Notes under the pieces: generated by a model
Database searches by the model: none
Seen by the model: only the letters and a program-made list of their open reading frames with translations
What the model was told of the DNA's origin: nothing
Program-made: the position numbers and the translations under genes
Assembly: GCA_945882755.1 (NCBI GenBank)
Contig: CAMCWS010000076.1
Location: 1 to 9,611 of the forward strand
DNA from: Bordetella parapertussis
GTDB lineage: Bacteria > Pseudomonadota > Gammaproteobacteria > Burkholderiales > Burkholderiaceae_C
Direction: 5' to 3'
DNA: 9,611 bases
Part shown: positions 1 to 7,766 of the stretch, piece by piece
Layout: the number at the start of each line of letters is the position of its first letter
How positions within the stretch are numbered: position 1 is the stretch's first letter

Positions 1-383
1 CCAGCACTGGCCACATGAAAACCGTCCACATCTTTGCTGGGGGCAATGGCTTCAATGATTTTTTGAGCGTCAATATGCGGTGGCAAAGGAAGTTGCACCA
101 AGATTCCATGGATAGAGGGGTCGTTGTTAAGCGCATCTACCCTTGCCAACAAATCAGCTTGGCTTAGCTCTTGGGGGTATTTTTCAAGCAAGGAATGGAT
201 ACCGACTTGTTCGCAGGCTTTGACTTTGTTGCGAACATAAACCTGCGATGCTGGGTTTTCCCCCACCAAGATCACCGCCAAGCCGGGGCGCACACCTTGA
301 TCGATGAGGGACTGTGTACGAGCTGCAAAATCAGCCCGCATTTGTTGCGAGAGGGCGTTGCCGTCAATAAGTAGTGCAGACAT
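1..383 (-). CDS. folD: FolD, bifunctional methylenetetrahydrofolate dehydrogenase/cyclohydrolase (N-terminal part, cut by window edge)
   Basis: FolD is a cytosolic enzyme that interconverts 5,10-methylene-THF, 5,10-methenyl-THF and 10-formyl-THF, supplying one-carbon units for purine and formyl-Met synthesis. The first 127 codons are visible and open. Recognisable family landmarks are [18 protein letters not shown] (residues 41-58) with Tyr49 and Lys53 matching the catalytic Tyr/Lys pair, the VQLPLP motif (96-101) with the conserved Gln97, and KDVDG (117-121) with the substrate-binding Asp120. The C-terminal NADP-binding half lies outside the window. The ATG overlaps the stop of the upstream response regulator by one base (TAATG), so translation is probably coupled to that gene. 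The family is certain; completeness of the rest cannot be judged. Confidence 0.96.
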   Translation of the reverse strand, partial: MSALLIDGNALSQQMRADFAARTQSLIDQGVRPGLAVILVGENPASQVYVRNKVKACEQVGIHSLLEKYPQELSQADLLARVDALNNDPSIHGILVQLPLPPHIDAQKIIEAIAPSKDVDGFHVASA

Positions 384-1006
384 TAGACTTTGGCGTTTTG
401 TCCCAGTGCGATTTTCAGCAAATCTGCGACGGTGTTGGCGTTGAGTTTTTCCATGATGTTAGCTCGGTGAGCTTCCACGGTTTTGATGCTGATACCCAAG
501 TCATCGGCAATTTGTTTGTTCAATCTGCCAGCTACGATGCGTTCCAGCACTTGGGCTTCACGGGTGGTCAGTTTGGCCATGAGCGCATCACGGTTTGCTG
601 CGGTTTGCGAATCGTTGAATGAGTCACGGGCTTGGTCCAGCATACGTTCAACCAAGCTGACCAACTCTTCTTCTTTGAAGGGCTTTTGGATGAAATCCAT
701 TGCGCCTTTTTTCATGGTGGTCACAGCCATGGGCACGTCTCCGTGTCCCGTGATGAAGACAATGGGCAACGGCGATTTGCGCTCAACCAAGCGGTCTTGT
801 AGCTCTAAGCCGGAAATGCCAGGCATTCGAATGTCAACGATCAGGCAAGCCACTTCACGCGGGTCATAGCGACTTAAGAAATTTTCAGCGGAATCAAAAC
901 AGCGGACGCGGTAATCTTTGCCTTCGAGCAACCACTGCAAGGAGTCACGCACTGCCTCATCGTCATCGACGACGTAGACATTGCCTTTTTTGGGGATCAA
1001 ACTCAT
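383..1006 (-). CDS. FixJ/NarL-family response regulator (REC + LuxR-type HTH)
   Basis: This is a cytoplasmic DNA-binding response regulator of 207 residues, the normal length for FixJ-like proteins. The receiver domain (about 8-125) has the acidic pair Asp14-Asp15, phospho-acceptor Asp58 in IVDIRMPG, Thr86 in FITGHGD and Lys108 in QKPF. A short linker leads to a LuxR/GerE helix-turn-helix (about 144-203) with [12 protein letters not shown] and the recognition region [17 protein letters not shown] chose the ATG at 1006 over a TTG four codons upstream, because a GGAG sits 6 nt before the ATG. It lies 28 bp downstream of the histidine kinase, its likely phosphodonor, and overlaps folD by one base, so the three are probably one transcript. 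Targets are unknown; the adjacent divergent promoter region is the obvious candidate (inference). Confidence 0.95.
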   Translation of the reverse strand: MSLIPKKGNVYVVDDDEAVRDSLQWLLEGKDYRVRCFDSAENFLSRYDPREVACLIVDIRMPGISGLELQDRLVERKSPLPIVFITGHGDVPMAVTTMKKGAMDFIQKPFKEEELVSLVERMLDQARDSFNDSQTAANRDALMAKLTTREAQVLERIVAGRLNKQIADDLGISIKTVEAHRANIMEKLNANTVADLLKIALGQNAKV

Positions 1007-1012
1007 CTCAAG

Positions 1013-1016
1013 CTCC
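1013..1016 (-). promoter_or_regulatory. Shine-Dalgarno of the response regulator gene
   Basis: GGAG on the minus strand, 6 nt before the ATG at 1006. It decides the start: the alternative TTG at 1018 overlaps this motif and has no Shine-Dalgarno of its own at useful spacing. Confidence 0.75.
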
Positions 1017-1034
1017 AAGGCGCCACTGAAGGCA

Positions 1035-3548
1035 TTAAAGGGGTATCAAGGTTTTGCTGGCTGGCAGCCAAAAAGAAAAACGACCCCCAACTATCAGTTT
1101 TCCATTGTAGATGTTCTCGGCTGTCATGCGGCCTTGGTGAGACTCGATGATGGTTCGACATAAATTCAGTCCTATGCCCATGCCCTCGCTCTTGGTGGTG
1201 TAGAAGGCCTCAAACACCCGTTCCATTACTTCGGGGGTCATGCCCGTGCCAGAGTCGCTGACAGAAAACTCCACCACGTCTTGGCCCTCTACTTCTTTGG
1301 GCACCACTTGCAACTCGACATGGCGTTCGTTGGGAGGGCGCTGAGCAAACTCAATGGCTTCGGCTGCGTTCTTCAATAAATTGATGAGGACTTGCTCTAT
1401 CAATATAGGGTCGATATGCAATTTAGATAAGCGATCAGACACAAACAAACTGAGTTTGACCTGCCTTCGACGCAACTCGGCATCTGCAAGGTCAACCGCC
1501 TCTGCCACGATAGGGGCTACCGCAGTGTTGACACGGTTGGTTTCACTGCGTTTCACAAAATTTCGAATACGTTGGATGATTTGTCCCGCGCGTTGGGCTT
1601 GGCGAGAGGTTTTTTCGAGCGCCACTTTCAACTCGTCTTCTGTGATTTGCTTGCCCTGCAAACGGGTCAACATGCCGTTGCAGTAGTTGGCGATGGCTGT
1701 AAGCGGTTGGTTCAACTCGTGTGCGACGCTGGAAGCCATCTCGCCCATGGTGATCAATCGACTGGCAGATTGAGCGCGTTCTGCTTGCAAAGCAGCCTGC
1801 TCTTCGGCCAATCGTCTGGCGGTGATGTCGGTCGAGATGACCATTTGGGCGAGTCGCCCATCGACCCAGTTGAAATAACGGGTCCGCACCTCTAGCCATT
1901 TATGCAGTTCAGGAACATAGACCTCGGCATTTTCCGTGCGGGCTTGGGTGAGGTTGTGGGTGGGCATACCCACCATATCGTCCACATTGTCTAAATGCTG
2001 GCTGTCACTCAGTGGCAAGGTGCCAGCTTGGGAAACCAACTCAAGGTGCCCCTTGCCTTGGTTGCCAAACCACTGGCGGTAAAGCTTGTTGGCAAAAAGA
2101 AGTTCTGCGCTACCAAGCGGAGAGACCGATACAGAAGCATCTAACGCTTCAAGTACCGTGGTGAAGCGCTCATGCGAAGCTGATAGTTGCTCGCGGATTT
2201 TATTGGGTTCGGTGATGTCCGTCATCGAGGTCATCCAACCCGTTTGCTGTCCTACCGCATCAATCAGCGGAGATACATACAGTCGAGCATCAAAAACGCT
2301 GCCATTTTTTCGACGAACCCGAATTTGAAAACCACTGAGGGTGGTACGACCGTTGAGTTGATCGCTGAGCTTGGAATTGAGCATATCGCGGTCTTCTTCG
2401 GGCCAATACGGAAAAGGTGAACTGGCACCAACCAACTCGGCCTCACTCCAGCCTGTCATTTGACAAAAAGCCGCGTTCACATAAGTGATGCGACCATTCA
2501 TGTCCATGGCTCGCATACCGGTGAGCACAGAGTTTTCCATGGCGCGGCGAAAATTGGTTTCTGTGATCAATGCTTGTTGGGCTTGCATACGTCGACGGGT
2601 ATGTCGCCACGTGCCGATCAACATCCAAGTGGTCATGCCGCTGAGCAACATCACTAACCAGAAAAGACCGCTGCCGATCAGAACTTGCGAGGTGCGATAG
2701 GCCTGCGCACGAAGTTGCAAACTGTTGCCAATGGTGGAGATAGGAACGATGTATTCATAAGCCTTAGATTCCCAAGGCGAAAATTCCCATAAACCTGTGC
2801 GTGGCTTGATACTTTGACCCGCCAGCAAGGCATTGTTGCCATCCACCAAAGCCACCGCGTGACGGGCCGTGATTTCTGCGGGAACCGTATACCGGAGCAA
2901 ACCTTCAATGGAATATTCAACCATCACCACACCCTTGAATTGGGTGTTGTTGCTCATGGGAATATGAAATTGAATTTGGGTCTCGTTTTGGCCCATTTTC
3001 TCGCGGGGTTTGATGGCGATAGGGGGAGAAAAAATAGCCTGCCTCAGCTCTTTGGCCAAAGAGTAGGTGTCTTCGGTTTCTGTGTAATCAAGCCAAGTGT
3101 CTTGGCGGTGCAGGTGAAGCATGTCCAAACTGCTGCTGCTGGCTTGAGCTTTGACGCGGCGAAATTCATCAACCCAAAGAATGGCGCTGATTTCGGGGTA
3201 TTGCTTGATGAGGTCAGATGACTGCTCACCAAACTCGGCCAGGCTCAGCTTTTCACTGCCGACATCTCTGGCAAGCTGCATCATGTGTTCTTGCTGCTCC
3301 AGCAAATGCAAACGCATTTTTTGGTTGGCGTACTCCAAATCGCGTTGAACGCTTTCTTGGTCTCTCTCCATTTCCTCATAGCGCAAGTAACCCACGCTGC
3401 TGATAATGGTCAAAAGAAAAATGGCGACCGCACCCATGGGTGCCAGCAAGGCAACTCTGTCTTGACGGTTAGGAGTTTGTTTTTTCCACCAAGCCACCCA
3501 ACGCCTGGTCAGAGGCTTGATCAGTTCGGAGATTTTTTGAAAACGCAT
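1035..3548 (-). CDS. Membrane-bound PAS-PAS sensor histidine kinase (FixL/DctB-like kinase core)
   Basis: This 837-residue inner-membrane sensor kinase probably phosphorylates the FixJ-type regulator encoded next to it. Order of parts: basic N-terminus; TM1 about 32-55; a Gln/Glu-rich, likely coiled-coil stretch (about 56-95) and an extracytoplasmic sensor region up to about 286, which I cannot assign to a family; TM2 about 288-313; PAS1 about 332-446 (NGRITYVNAAFCQMTGWSE, ending MTDITEP); PAS2 about 455-577 (ending STDITARR); HisKA with phospho-acceptor His610 in AHELNQPLTAI; HATPase with N-box Asn727 (NLLKNAAEA), G1 DSGTGM (765-770), F-box FEAFYTTK (779-786) and G2 GMGIGL (789-794). All catalytic boxes are intact. 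An in-frame TGA lies two codons before the ATG at 3548, so no longer start exists; the Shine-Dalgarno is weak or absent. The signal sensed is unknown. No haem-ligand signature is evident in the PAS domains by eye. Confidence 0.95.
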   Translation of the reverse strand: MRFQKISELIKPLTRRWVAWWKKQTPNRQDRVALLAPMGAVAIFLLTIISSVGYLRYEEMERDQESVQRDLEYANQKMRLHLLEQQEHMMQLARDVGSEKLSLAEFGEQSSDLIKQYPEISAILWVDEFRRVKAQASSSSLDMLHLHRQDTWLDYTETEDTYSLAKELRQAIFSPPIAIKPREKMGQNETQIQFHIPMSNNTQFKGVVMVEYSIEGLLRYTVPAEITARHAVALVDGNNALLAGQSIKPRTGLWEFSPWESKAYEYIVPISTIGNSLQLRAQAYRTSQVLIGSGLFWLVMLLSGMTTWMLIGTWRHTRRRMQAQQALITETNFRRAMENSVLTGMRAMDMNGRITYVNAAFCQMTGWSEAELVGASSPFPYWPEEDRDMLNSKLSDQLNGRTTLSGFQIRVRRKNGSVFDARLYVSPLIDAVGQQTGWMTSMTDITEPNKIREQLSASHERFTTVLEALDASVSVSPLGSAELLFANKLYRQWFGNQGKGHLELVSQAGTLPLSDSQHLDNVDDMVGMPTHNLTQARTENAEVYVPELHKWLEVRTRYFNWVDGRLAQMVISTDITARRLAEEQAALQAERAQSASRLITMGEMASSVAHELNQPLTAIANYCNGMLTRLQGKQITEDELKVALEKTSRQAQRAGQIIQRIRNFVKRSETNRVNTAVAPIVAEAVDLADAELRRRQVKLSLFVSDRLSKLHIDPILIEQVLINLLKNAAEAIEFAQRPPNERHVELQVVPKEVEGQDVVEFSVSDSGTGMTPEVMERVFEAFYTTKSEGMGIGLNLCRTIIESHQGRMTAENIYNGKLIVGGRFSFWLPASKTLIPL

Positions 3549-3637
3549 CGTTCACGAGTTTAGGGCACCAAGGTACTTAAAGAACCTTCAAAAAGCATCT
3601 AAATTTCATATTAAGAAACGGTTGGGCACTATTTGAA

Positions 3638-3668
3638 ATTATCATTGAAACCTGCGACACTTTGGCAA
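3638..3668 (-). promoter_or_regulatory. Tentative leftward promoter for the kinase operon
   Basis: On the minus strand TTGCCA (3668-3663, five of six to TTGACA) is followed after 19 bp by GATAAT (3643-3638, five of six to TATAAT). The spacing is longer than the ideal 17 bp. It overlaps the proposed aceE promoter elements, so the two promoters would compete. This is a weak, consensus-only prediction. Confidence 0.25.
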
Positions 3669-3682
3669 AGCTTAGCCCTTTA

Positions 3683-3687
3683 AGGAG
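3683..3687 (+). promoter_or_regulatory. Shine-Dalgarno of aceE
   Basis: AGGAG lies 7 nt before the ATG at 3695 and decides that start over an in-frame TTG at 3662, which would place the Shine-Dalgarno inside the coding sequence and add 11 residues with no family support. Confidence 0.85.
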
Positions 3688-3694
3688 ACACACC

Positions 3695-6406
3695 ATGGCT
3701 GCTCAACCCGAACCCTTGCGCACTTTCGCCTTGAACGACAGTGACAGCCAAGAAACCCGTGAATGGATGGACGCCTTATCGGCGGTCATCGCTTCCGAAG
3801 GGCCAGAGCGAGCCCACTACTTATTAGAGCAACTGCTGGAACACGCCCGTGAAAACAGCATCGACATGCCGTTCTCCGCCAATACGGGCTATGTCAACAC
3901 CTTGGAACCTGACCAAGAAGAACGCTGCCCCGGCAATATCGAGATTGAAGAGCGTTTGCGTGCCTATATGCGCTGGAACGCCATGGCCATGGTGGTCAAG
4001 GCTAACCGCCACAACCCCGCTGATGGCGGCGACCTGGGCGGTCACATCGGCTCGTTTGCTTCGCTGGCCCATATGTTTGGCGCTGGCTTCAACCACTTTT
4101 GGCACGCCGAGAACGAAAACCACGGCGGCGATTTGCTCTACATCCAAGGCCATGTGTCGCCCGGTGTGTATGCCCGGGCTTATTTAGAAGGGCGCTTGAG
4201 CGAGGAGCAGTTGCTCAACTTCCGCCAAGAAGTGGATGGCAAGGGCTTGTCGAGCTACCCCCACCCCAAGCTGATGCCCGAGTTTTGGCAGTTCCCGACC
4301 GTGTCCATGGGCCTGGGCCCTTTGATGGCGATTTACCAAGCGCGGTTTTTGAAGTACTTGCACGCCCGTGGCATTGCCAACACCGAGAACCGCAAGGTGT
4401 GGGTGTTCTGTGGGGACGGCGAGATGGACGAGGTGGAGTCACTGGGCGCCATTGGTTTGGCCGCACGTGAAAAGTTGGACAACCTGATTTTTGTCATCAA
4501 CTGCAATTTGCAACGTTTGGATGGCCCGGTGCGTGGCAACGGCAAGATCATCCAAGAGTTGGAGAGTGAATTCCGAGGCGCGGGATGGAATGTGTTGAAG
4601 CTGATTTGGGGAAGTAACTGGGACCCCTTGATAGCCCGCGACAAAGATGGTGCCTTGCGTCGCATCATGATGGAAACCGTGGACGGTGACTACCAAGCCT
4701 TTAAAGCCAACGATGGCGCTTATGTGCGCAAGCATTTCTTTGGCCGCGACCCACGCACCTTGGAGATGGTCGCCAAGATGAGCGATGACGATATTTGGAA
4801 TTTGCGCCGTGGTGGCCACGACCCGCAAAAGGTCTATGCCGCTTATGCAGCCGCTGTGAAGCACAAGGGCCAACCATCGGTGCTGTTGATCAAGACCGTC
4901 AAAGGTTTTGGCATGGGCTCTTCGGGTGAGGGCAAAAACACAGTGCACCAAACCAAGAAGCTCACCGACGAAGACATCAAAACCTTCCGCGACCGCTTCA
5001 ACATCCCCATTCCCGACAGCGAGTTGTCCAAGCTGCCTTTCTACAAGCCTGCCGACGACACCCCCGAGATGCGCTATTTGCACGAGCGCCGCCAAGCCTT
5101 GGGTGGTTATTTGCCGCACCGTCGCACCAAAGCCGATGAGCATTTCACCGTGCCATCGATGGAGACTTTCAAAGCCATCACCGAGCCCACGGTAGAGGGT
5201 CGTGAAATTTCCACCACCCAAGCCTATGTGCGCTTTCTCACGCAGTTGCTGCGCGACCAAGCGCTGGGCCCACGTGTGGTGCCTATTTTGGTGGACGAGG
5301 CACGTACCTTTGGCATGGAAGGTTTGTTCCGCCAGGTGGGTATATACAACCCTGACGGCCAACAGTACACGCCGGTAGACAAAGACCAGGTCATGTACTA
5401 CAAGGAAGACAAGGCCGGTCAAATTTTGCAAGAAGGCATCAACGAAGCCGGTGGCATGAGCAGTTGGATTGCAGCAGCAACCTCTTACTCGACCAACAAC
5501 CGCATCATGATTCCGTTCTATGTGTATTACTCCATGTTCGGCTTTCAGCGTGTTGGCGACTTGGCCTGGGCAGCGGGTGACATGCAAGCGCGGGGCTTCT
5601 TGTTGGGTGGCACATCGGGTCGCACCACCCTGAATGGCGAGGGCCTGCAGCACGAAGACGGCCACAGCCACATCTTGGCGGGCACCATCCCCAATTGCGT
5701 CAGCTACGACCCGACCTTTGCCCACGAAGTGGCGGTCATCATGCAGCACGGTTTGAAGCGCATGGTGGAAAAGCAAGAGAACGTGTTTTATTACCTCACG
5801 CTGCTGAACGAAAACTACGCCATGCCCGGCCTAACTGCAGGCACCGAAGAGCAGATCATCAAAGGCATGTACTTGCTGCAAGCCGCAGAGGGTGCCAAGA
5901 AAATGCCCCGCGTGAACCTGCTGGGTTCGGGCACTATTCTGCGCGAATCCATGGCAGCGCGTGATTTGTTGGCCGCCGATTGGGGCGTGGCCGCGAATGT
6001 GTGGAGTTGCCCCAGCTTCAACGAACTGGCCCGCGATGGTGCAGAGGCAGAGCGTTGGAACCTGATGCACCCCACGCACAAACCGCGCTTGTCGTTTGTG
6101 GCTGAGCAACTGGCAGGTCATGAGGGACCGGTGGTCGCATCCACCGACTACATGAAGGCCTATGCCGAGCAAATCCGCGCTTACATTCCCGCTGGCCGCG
6201 CTTACAAAGTGCTGGGCACCGATGGTTTTGGCCGCAGTGATTTCCGCAGCAAATTGCGTGAGCACTTTGAGGTGAACCGCCACTACATCGTGGTGGCGGC
6301 GCTCAAGGCCTTGAGCGAACAAGGTACGCTACCCGCTGAAACCGTGGCCAAAGCCATTCAACAATACCAACTGCAAGCGGACAAAATCAATCCGCTTCAC
6401 GCTTGA
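3695..6406 (+). CDS. aceE: Pyruvate dehydrogenase E1 component, homodimeric type
   Basis: AceE is the thiamine-diphosphate-dependent E1 of the cytosolic pyruvate dehydrogenase complex: it decarboxylates pyruvate and transfers the acetyl group to the lipoyl arms of E2 (and possibly of E3). At 903 residues it matches the single-chain E1 family (E. coli about 887). Visible landmarks are GGDLGGHIGSFAS near residues 110-122, the ThDP/Mg motif GDGEMDE (240-246) closing with INCNLQRLDG (268 onward), and the mobile active-site loop GEGKNTVHQTKK with His418, matching the loop histidine of E. coli E1. The transketolase-like central and C-terminal domains are complete through GTDGFGRSD near the end. ATG 3695 is supported by AGGAG 7 nt upstream. 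It is the first gene of an aceE-aceF-lpdA operon; aceF starts 17 bp after its TGA. There are no frameshifts or missing catalytic residues. Confidence 0.98.
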   Translation: MAAQPEPLRTFALNDSDSQETREWMDALSAVIASEGPERAHYLLEQLLEHARENSIDMPFSANTGYVNTLEPDQEERCPGNIEIEERLRAYMRWNAMAMVVKANRHNPADGGDLGGHIGSFASLAHMFGAGFNHFWHAENENHGGDLLYIQGHVSPGVYARAYLEGRLSEEQLLNFRQEVDGKGLSSYPHPKLMPEFWQFPTVSMGLGPLMAIYQARFLKYLHARGIANTENRKVWVFCGDGEMDEVESLGAIGLAAREKLDNLIFVINCNLQRLDGPVRGNGKIIQELESEFRGAGWNVLKLIWGSNWDPLIARDKDGALRRIMMETVDGDYQAFKANDGAYVRKHFFGRDPRTLEMVAKMSDDDIWNLRRGGHDPQKVYAAYAAAVKHKGQPSVLLIKTVKGFGMGSSGEGKNTVHQTKKLTDEDIKTFRDRFNIPIPDSELSKLPFYKPADDTPEMRYLHERRQALGGYLPHRRTKADEHFTVPSMETFKAITEPTVEGREISTTQAYVRFLTQLLRDQALGPRVVPILVDEARTFGMEGLFRQVGIYNPDGQQYTPVDKDQVMYYKEDKAGQILQEGINEAGGMSSWIAAATSYSTNNRIMIPFYVYYSMFGFQRVGDLAWAAGDMQARGFLLGGTSGRTTLNGEGLQHEDGHSHILAGTIPNCVSYDPTFAHEVAVIMQHGLKRMVEKQENVFYYLTLLNENYAMPGLTAGTEEQIIKGMYLLQAAEGAKKMPRVNLLGSGTILRESMAARDLLAADWGVAANVWSCPSFNELARDGAEAERWNLMHPTHKPRLSFVAEQLAGHEGPVVASTDYMKAYAEQIRAYIPAGRAYKVLGTDGFGRSDFRSKLREHFEVNRHYIVVAALKALSEQGTLPAETVAKAIQQYQLQADKINPLHA

Positions 6407-6410
6407 TTCT

Positions 6411-6416
6411 GGGGAG
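6411..6416 (+). promoter_or_regulatory. Shine-Dalgarno of aceF
   Basis: GGGGAG lies 7 nt before the ATG at 6424 and supports that start over an upstream in-frame TTG at 6403 that overlaps the aceE stop region. Confidence 0.8.
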
Positions 6417-6423
6417 AAAACAC

Positions 6424-6684
6424 ATGGCAACAATGGAAGTGAATGTCCCCGATATTGGTGACTTTGATGAAGTGGCAGTGATTGAACTGCTGGTGAAGGT
6501 GGGCGACAAAGTTCGTGCCGAGCAGTCCTTGATCACGGTGGAGTCTGACAAGGCCTCGATGGAAATACCTTCATCCCATGCCGGTGAGATCACAGCGATG
6601 AGCGTTAAATTGGGCGATAAAGTGAAAAAGGGCTCGGTCATTTTGACACTGGAGACTGCTTCGGCCTCCGGCCTCGCAGTGACG
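6424..6684 (+). repeat. Lipoyl-domain coding segment, paralogous to lpdA 7767-8027
   Basis: The first 87 codons of aceF and of lpdA align without any gap, with 68 of 87 residues identical by my count, including two uninterrupted runs of 21 residues (8-28 and 34-54) around the lipoyl lysine. The similarity continues into the repeat-derived codons 77-87 (31 of 33 bases equal), showing that the two segments share a common origin or are being homogenised. Confidence 0.85.
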
Positions 6685-7752
6685 CCGCCTGTCATTGCGA
6701 GCGCAGCGAAGCAACCTGAGACTGCTTCGGCCTCCGGCCTCGCAGTCACAAATGAGGTCATTGCGAGCGCAGCGAAGCAATCTCTTGAATTGCCACGGGC
6801 CGATGGCCCTCGCAATGACACGGGCCTACCCCACGCCTCACCCTCGGTGCGCAAATTCGCCCGTGAGTTGGGCGTACCTTTGAATGAAGTCAAGGGTAGC
6901 GGCCCCAAAGGGCGCATTTCGCAAGAAGATGTGCAAGCCTTCACCCGTTCGGTGATGGCCGGCGACACCCGCACCCAGGCCCAAGCGGCCAAAGCCCCGG
7001 CGGGTGGCGATGGTGCCGCACTGGGCTTGATTGCCTGGCCCAAAGTGGACTTTGCCAAGTTCGGCCCCATCGAGCGCAAAGAGCTGGGACGTATCCAAAA
7101 AATCAGCGGCGCCAATTTGTTACGCAACGCGGTGATGATTCCCGCCGTCACCAACCATGACGATGCAGACATCACCGAACTGGAAGCATTCCGCGTCTTG
7201 ACCAACAAAGAGAACGAAAAGTCAGGTGTGAAAGTCACCATGCTGGCGTTTCTGATCAAGGCCTGCGTGTCCGCTTTGCAGAAGTTCCCTCAGTTCAACA
7301 GCTCGCTCGATGGCGATGCGCTGATCTACAAACAATATTGGCACATCGGCTTCGCGGCTGACACGCCCAATGGTTTGATGGTGCCTGTGCTCAAAGACGC
7401 TGACAAAAAAGGCATTTTGCAAATCAGCGCTGAGATGGGTGAGTTGGCCAAGAAGGCCCGTGAAGGCAAGTTGAGCCCTGCGGAAATGTCGGGTGCCACC
7501 TTCACCATCTCCAGCTTGGGCGGCATTGGTGGGCGTTACTTCACGCCCATCATCAACGCGCCTGAAGTGGCCATCCTCGGCGTATGCCGCAGCAACATGG
7601 AGCCGGTGTGGAATGGCAAAGAGTTTGAGCCTCGCCTGATGCTGCCCTTGTCACTCACCTGGGACCACCGCGTGATTGATGGCGCTGCAGCTGCGCGTTT
7701 CAACGCCCATCTGGGTCAAATACTTAGCGATTTCCGTCGCGTCTTGCTTTAA
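6424..7752 (+). CDS. aceF: Dihydrolipoamide acetyltransferase, E2 of pyruvate dehydrogenase, with repeat-derived linker
   Basis: E2 forms the core of the pyruvate dehydrogenase complex and moves the acetyl group from its lipoyl arm to CoA. Domains in the 442 residues: one lipoyl domain (about 1-77) with lipoyl-lysine Lys43 in ESDKASMEI; a linker (78-137); the E1/E3-binding domain (about 138-172, [13 protein letters not shown] ... [11 protein letters not shown]); a short Ala/Gly-rich linker (about 173-203); and the acetyltransferase domain (about 204-442) with the catalytic motif DHRVIDG (His415, Asp419). The first linker is odd. Instead of Ala/Pro-rich sequence it is almost wholly encoded by palindromic DNA repeats (ASASGLAVT twice, VIASAAKQ twice, then [14 protein letters not shown]). 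Only one lipoyl domain is present, whereas many proteobacterial AceF proteins have two or three. The frame stays open throughout and both catalytic ends are intact, so the protein should be functional. Confidence 0.97.
   Translation: MATMEVNVPDIGDFDEVAVIELLVKVGDKVRAEQSLITVESDKASMEIPSSHAGEITAMSVKLGDKVKKGSVILTLETASASGLAVTPPVIASAAKQPETASASGLAVTNEVIASAAKQSLELPRADGPRNDTGLPHASPSVRKFARELGVPLNEVKGSGPKGRISQEDVQAFTRSVMAGDTRTQAQAAKAPAGGDGAALGLIAWPKVDFAKFGPIERKELGRIQKISGANLLRNAVMIPAVTNHDDADITELEAFRVLTNKENEKSGVKVTMLAFLIKACVSALQKFPQFNSSLDGDALIYKQYWHIGFAADTPNGLMVPVLKDADKKGILQISAEMGELAKKAREGKLSPAEMSGATFTISSLGGIGGRYFTPIINAPEVAILGVCRSNMEPVWNGKEFEPRLMLPLSLTWDHRVIDGAAAARFNAHLGQILSDFRRVLL
6652..6783 (+). repeat. 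Two 66-bp tandem units of palindromic repeat inside aceF
   Basis: Two units start at 6652 and 6718, 66 bp (22 codons) apart. The first 29 bases of each (6652-6680 and 6718-6746) are identical, as are 24-base stretches at 6691-6714 and 6757-6780. The 10 bases between the conserved blocks (6681-6690 and 6747-6756) share only two positions, so this is not a simple recent tandem duplication. The repeats encode residues 77-120 of E2. Confidence 0.93.
6691..6749 (+). repeat. Palindromic repeat element, first full copy in aceF
   Basis: Outer arms are GTCATTGCGAG (6691-6701) and CTCGCAGTCAC (6739-6749), pairing at 9 of 11 positions. An inner perfect 7-bp stem CGAAGCA (6707-6713) / TGCTTCG (6723-6729) closes a 9-nt loop. 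It should fold into a long imperfect hairpin in DNA or mRNA and is read in frame as [20 protein letters not shown]. Confidence 0.88.
6757..6819 (+). repeat. Palindromic repeat element, second copy in aceF with a different right half
   Basis: The outer arms GTCATTGCGAG (6757-6767) and CTCGCAATGAC (6809-6819) are perfect 11-bp inverted repeats. Inside are GCAAT (6777-6781) / ATTGC (6789-6793) and a separate small hairpin GGGCC-GAT-GGCCC (6797-6809). The left half equals the preceding copy; the right half belongs to another subtype. It encodes [19 protein letters not shown] and the following few residues of the E2 linker. Confidence 0.88.
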
Positions 7753-7756
7753 AGCC

Positions 7757-7761
7757 AAGGA
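7757..7761 (+). promoter_or_regulatory. Shine-Dalgarno of lpdA
   Basis: AAGGA ends 5 nt before the ATG at 7767, within the 14-bp gap after the aceF stop, and fixes the lpdA start. Confidence 0.75.
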
Positions 7762-7766
7762 CTGTC

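Larger units (their letters stand above)
3549..3694. promoter_or_regulatory. Divergent intergenic region between kinase and aceE
   Basis: This 146-bp, AT-rich spacer must hold the promoters of both the leftward kinase-regulator-folD block and the rightward pyruvate dehydrogenase operon. For aceE, TATCAT at 3640-3645 matches the -10 consensus at five of six positions but has no good -35, which would fit an activator-dependent promoter. An alternative is TTGAAA (3633-3638) with GACACT 17 nt later. TTGAAA occurs twice, at 3633-3638 and 3645-3650 read as TTGAAA, a possible operator half-site pair 12 bp apart. None of the palindromic repeats found in aceF and lpdA occurs here. The promoter calls are from eye only. 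Confidence 0.5.

Noticed and set aside
1007..1018. A TTG start adding four residues to the response regulator
   Set aside because: The TTG overlaps the GGAG that serves the ATG at 1006, and no other Shine-Dalgarno precedes it.
3662..3694. An 11-residue N-terminal extension of AceE from a TTG
   Set aside because: The strong AGGAG at 3683-3687 lies inside that extension and fits the ATG at 3695.
4439..5776. A 445-codon open frame on the minus strand inside aceE
   Set aside because: It lies entirely antisense to a certain E1 gene, has no recognisable domain, and reads as the His/Val/Gln-rich shadow expected from high third-position G/C.
6387..7259. A minus-strand frame across aceF with repeats such as CFAALAMT and ARPEAEAV
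   Set aside because: These peptides are the reverse reading of the palindromic repeat, a frequent source of spurious predicted proteins. The plus frame carries all E2 domains.
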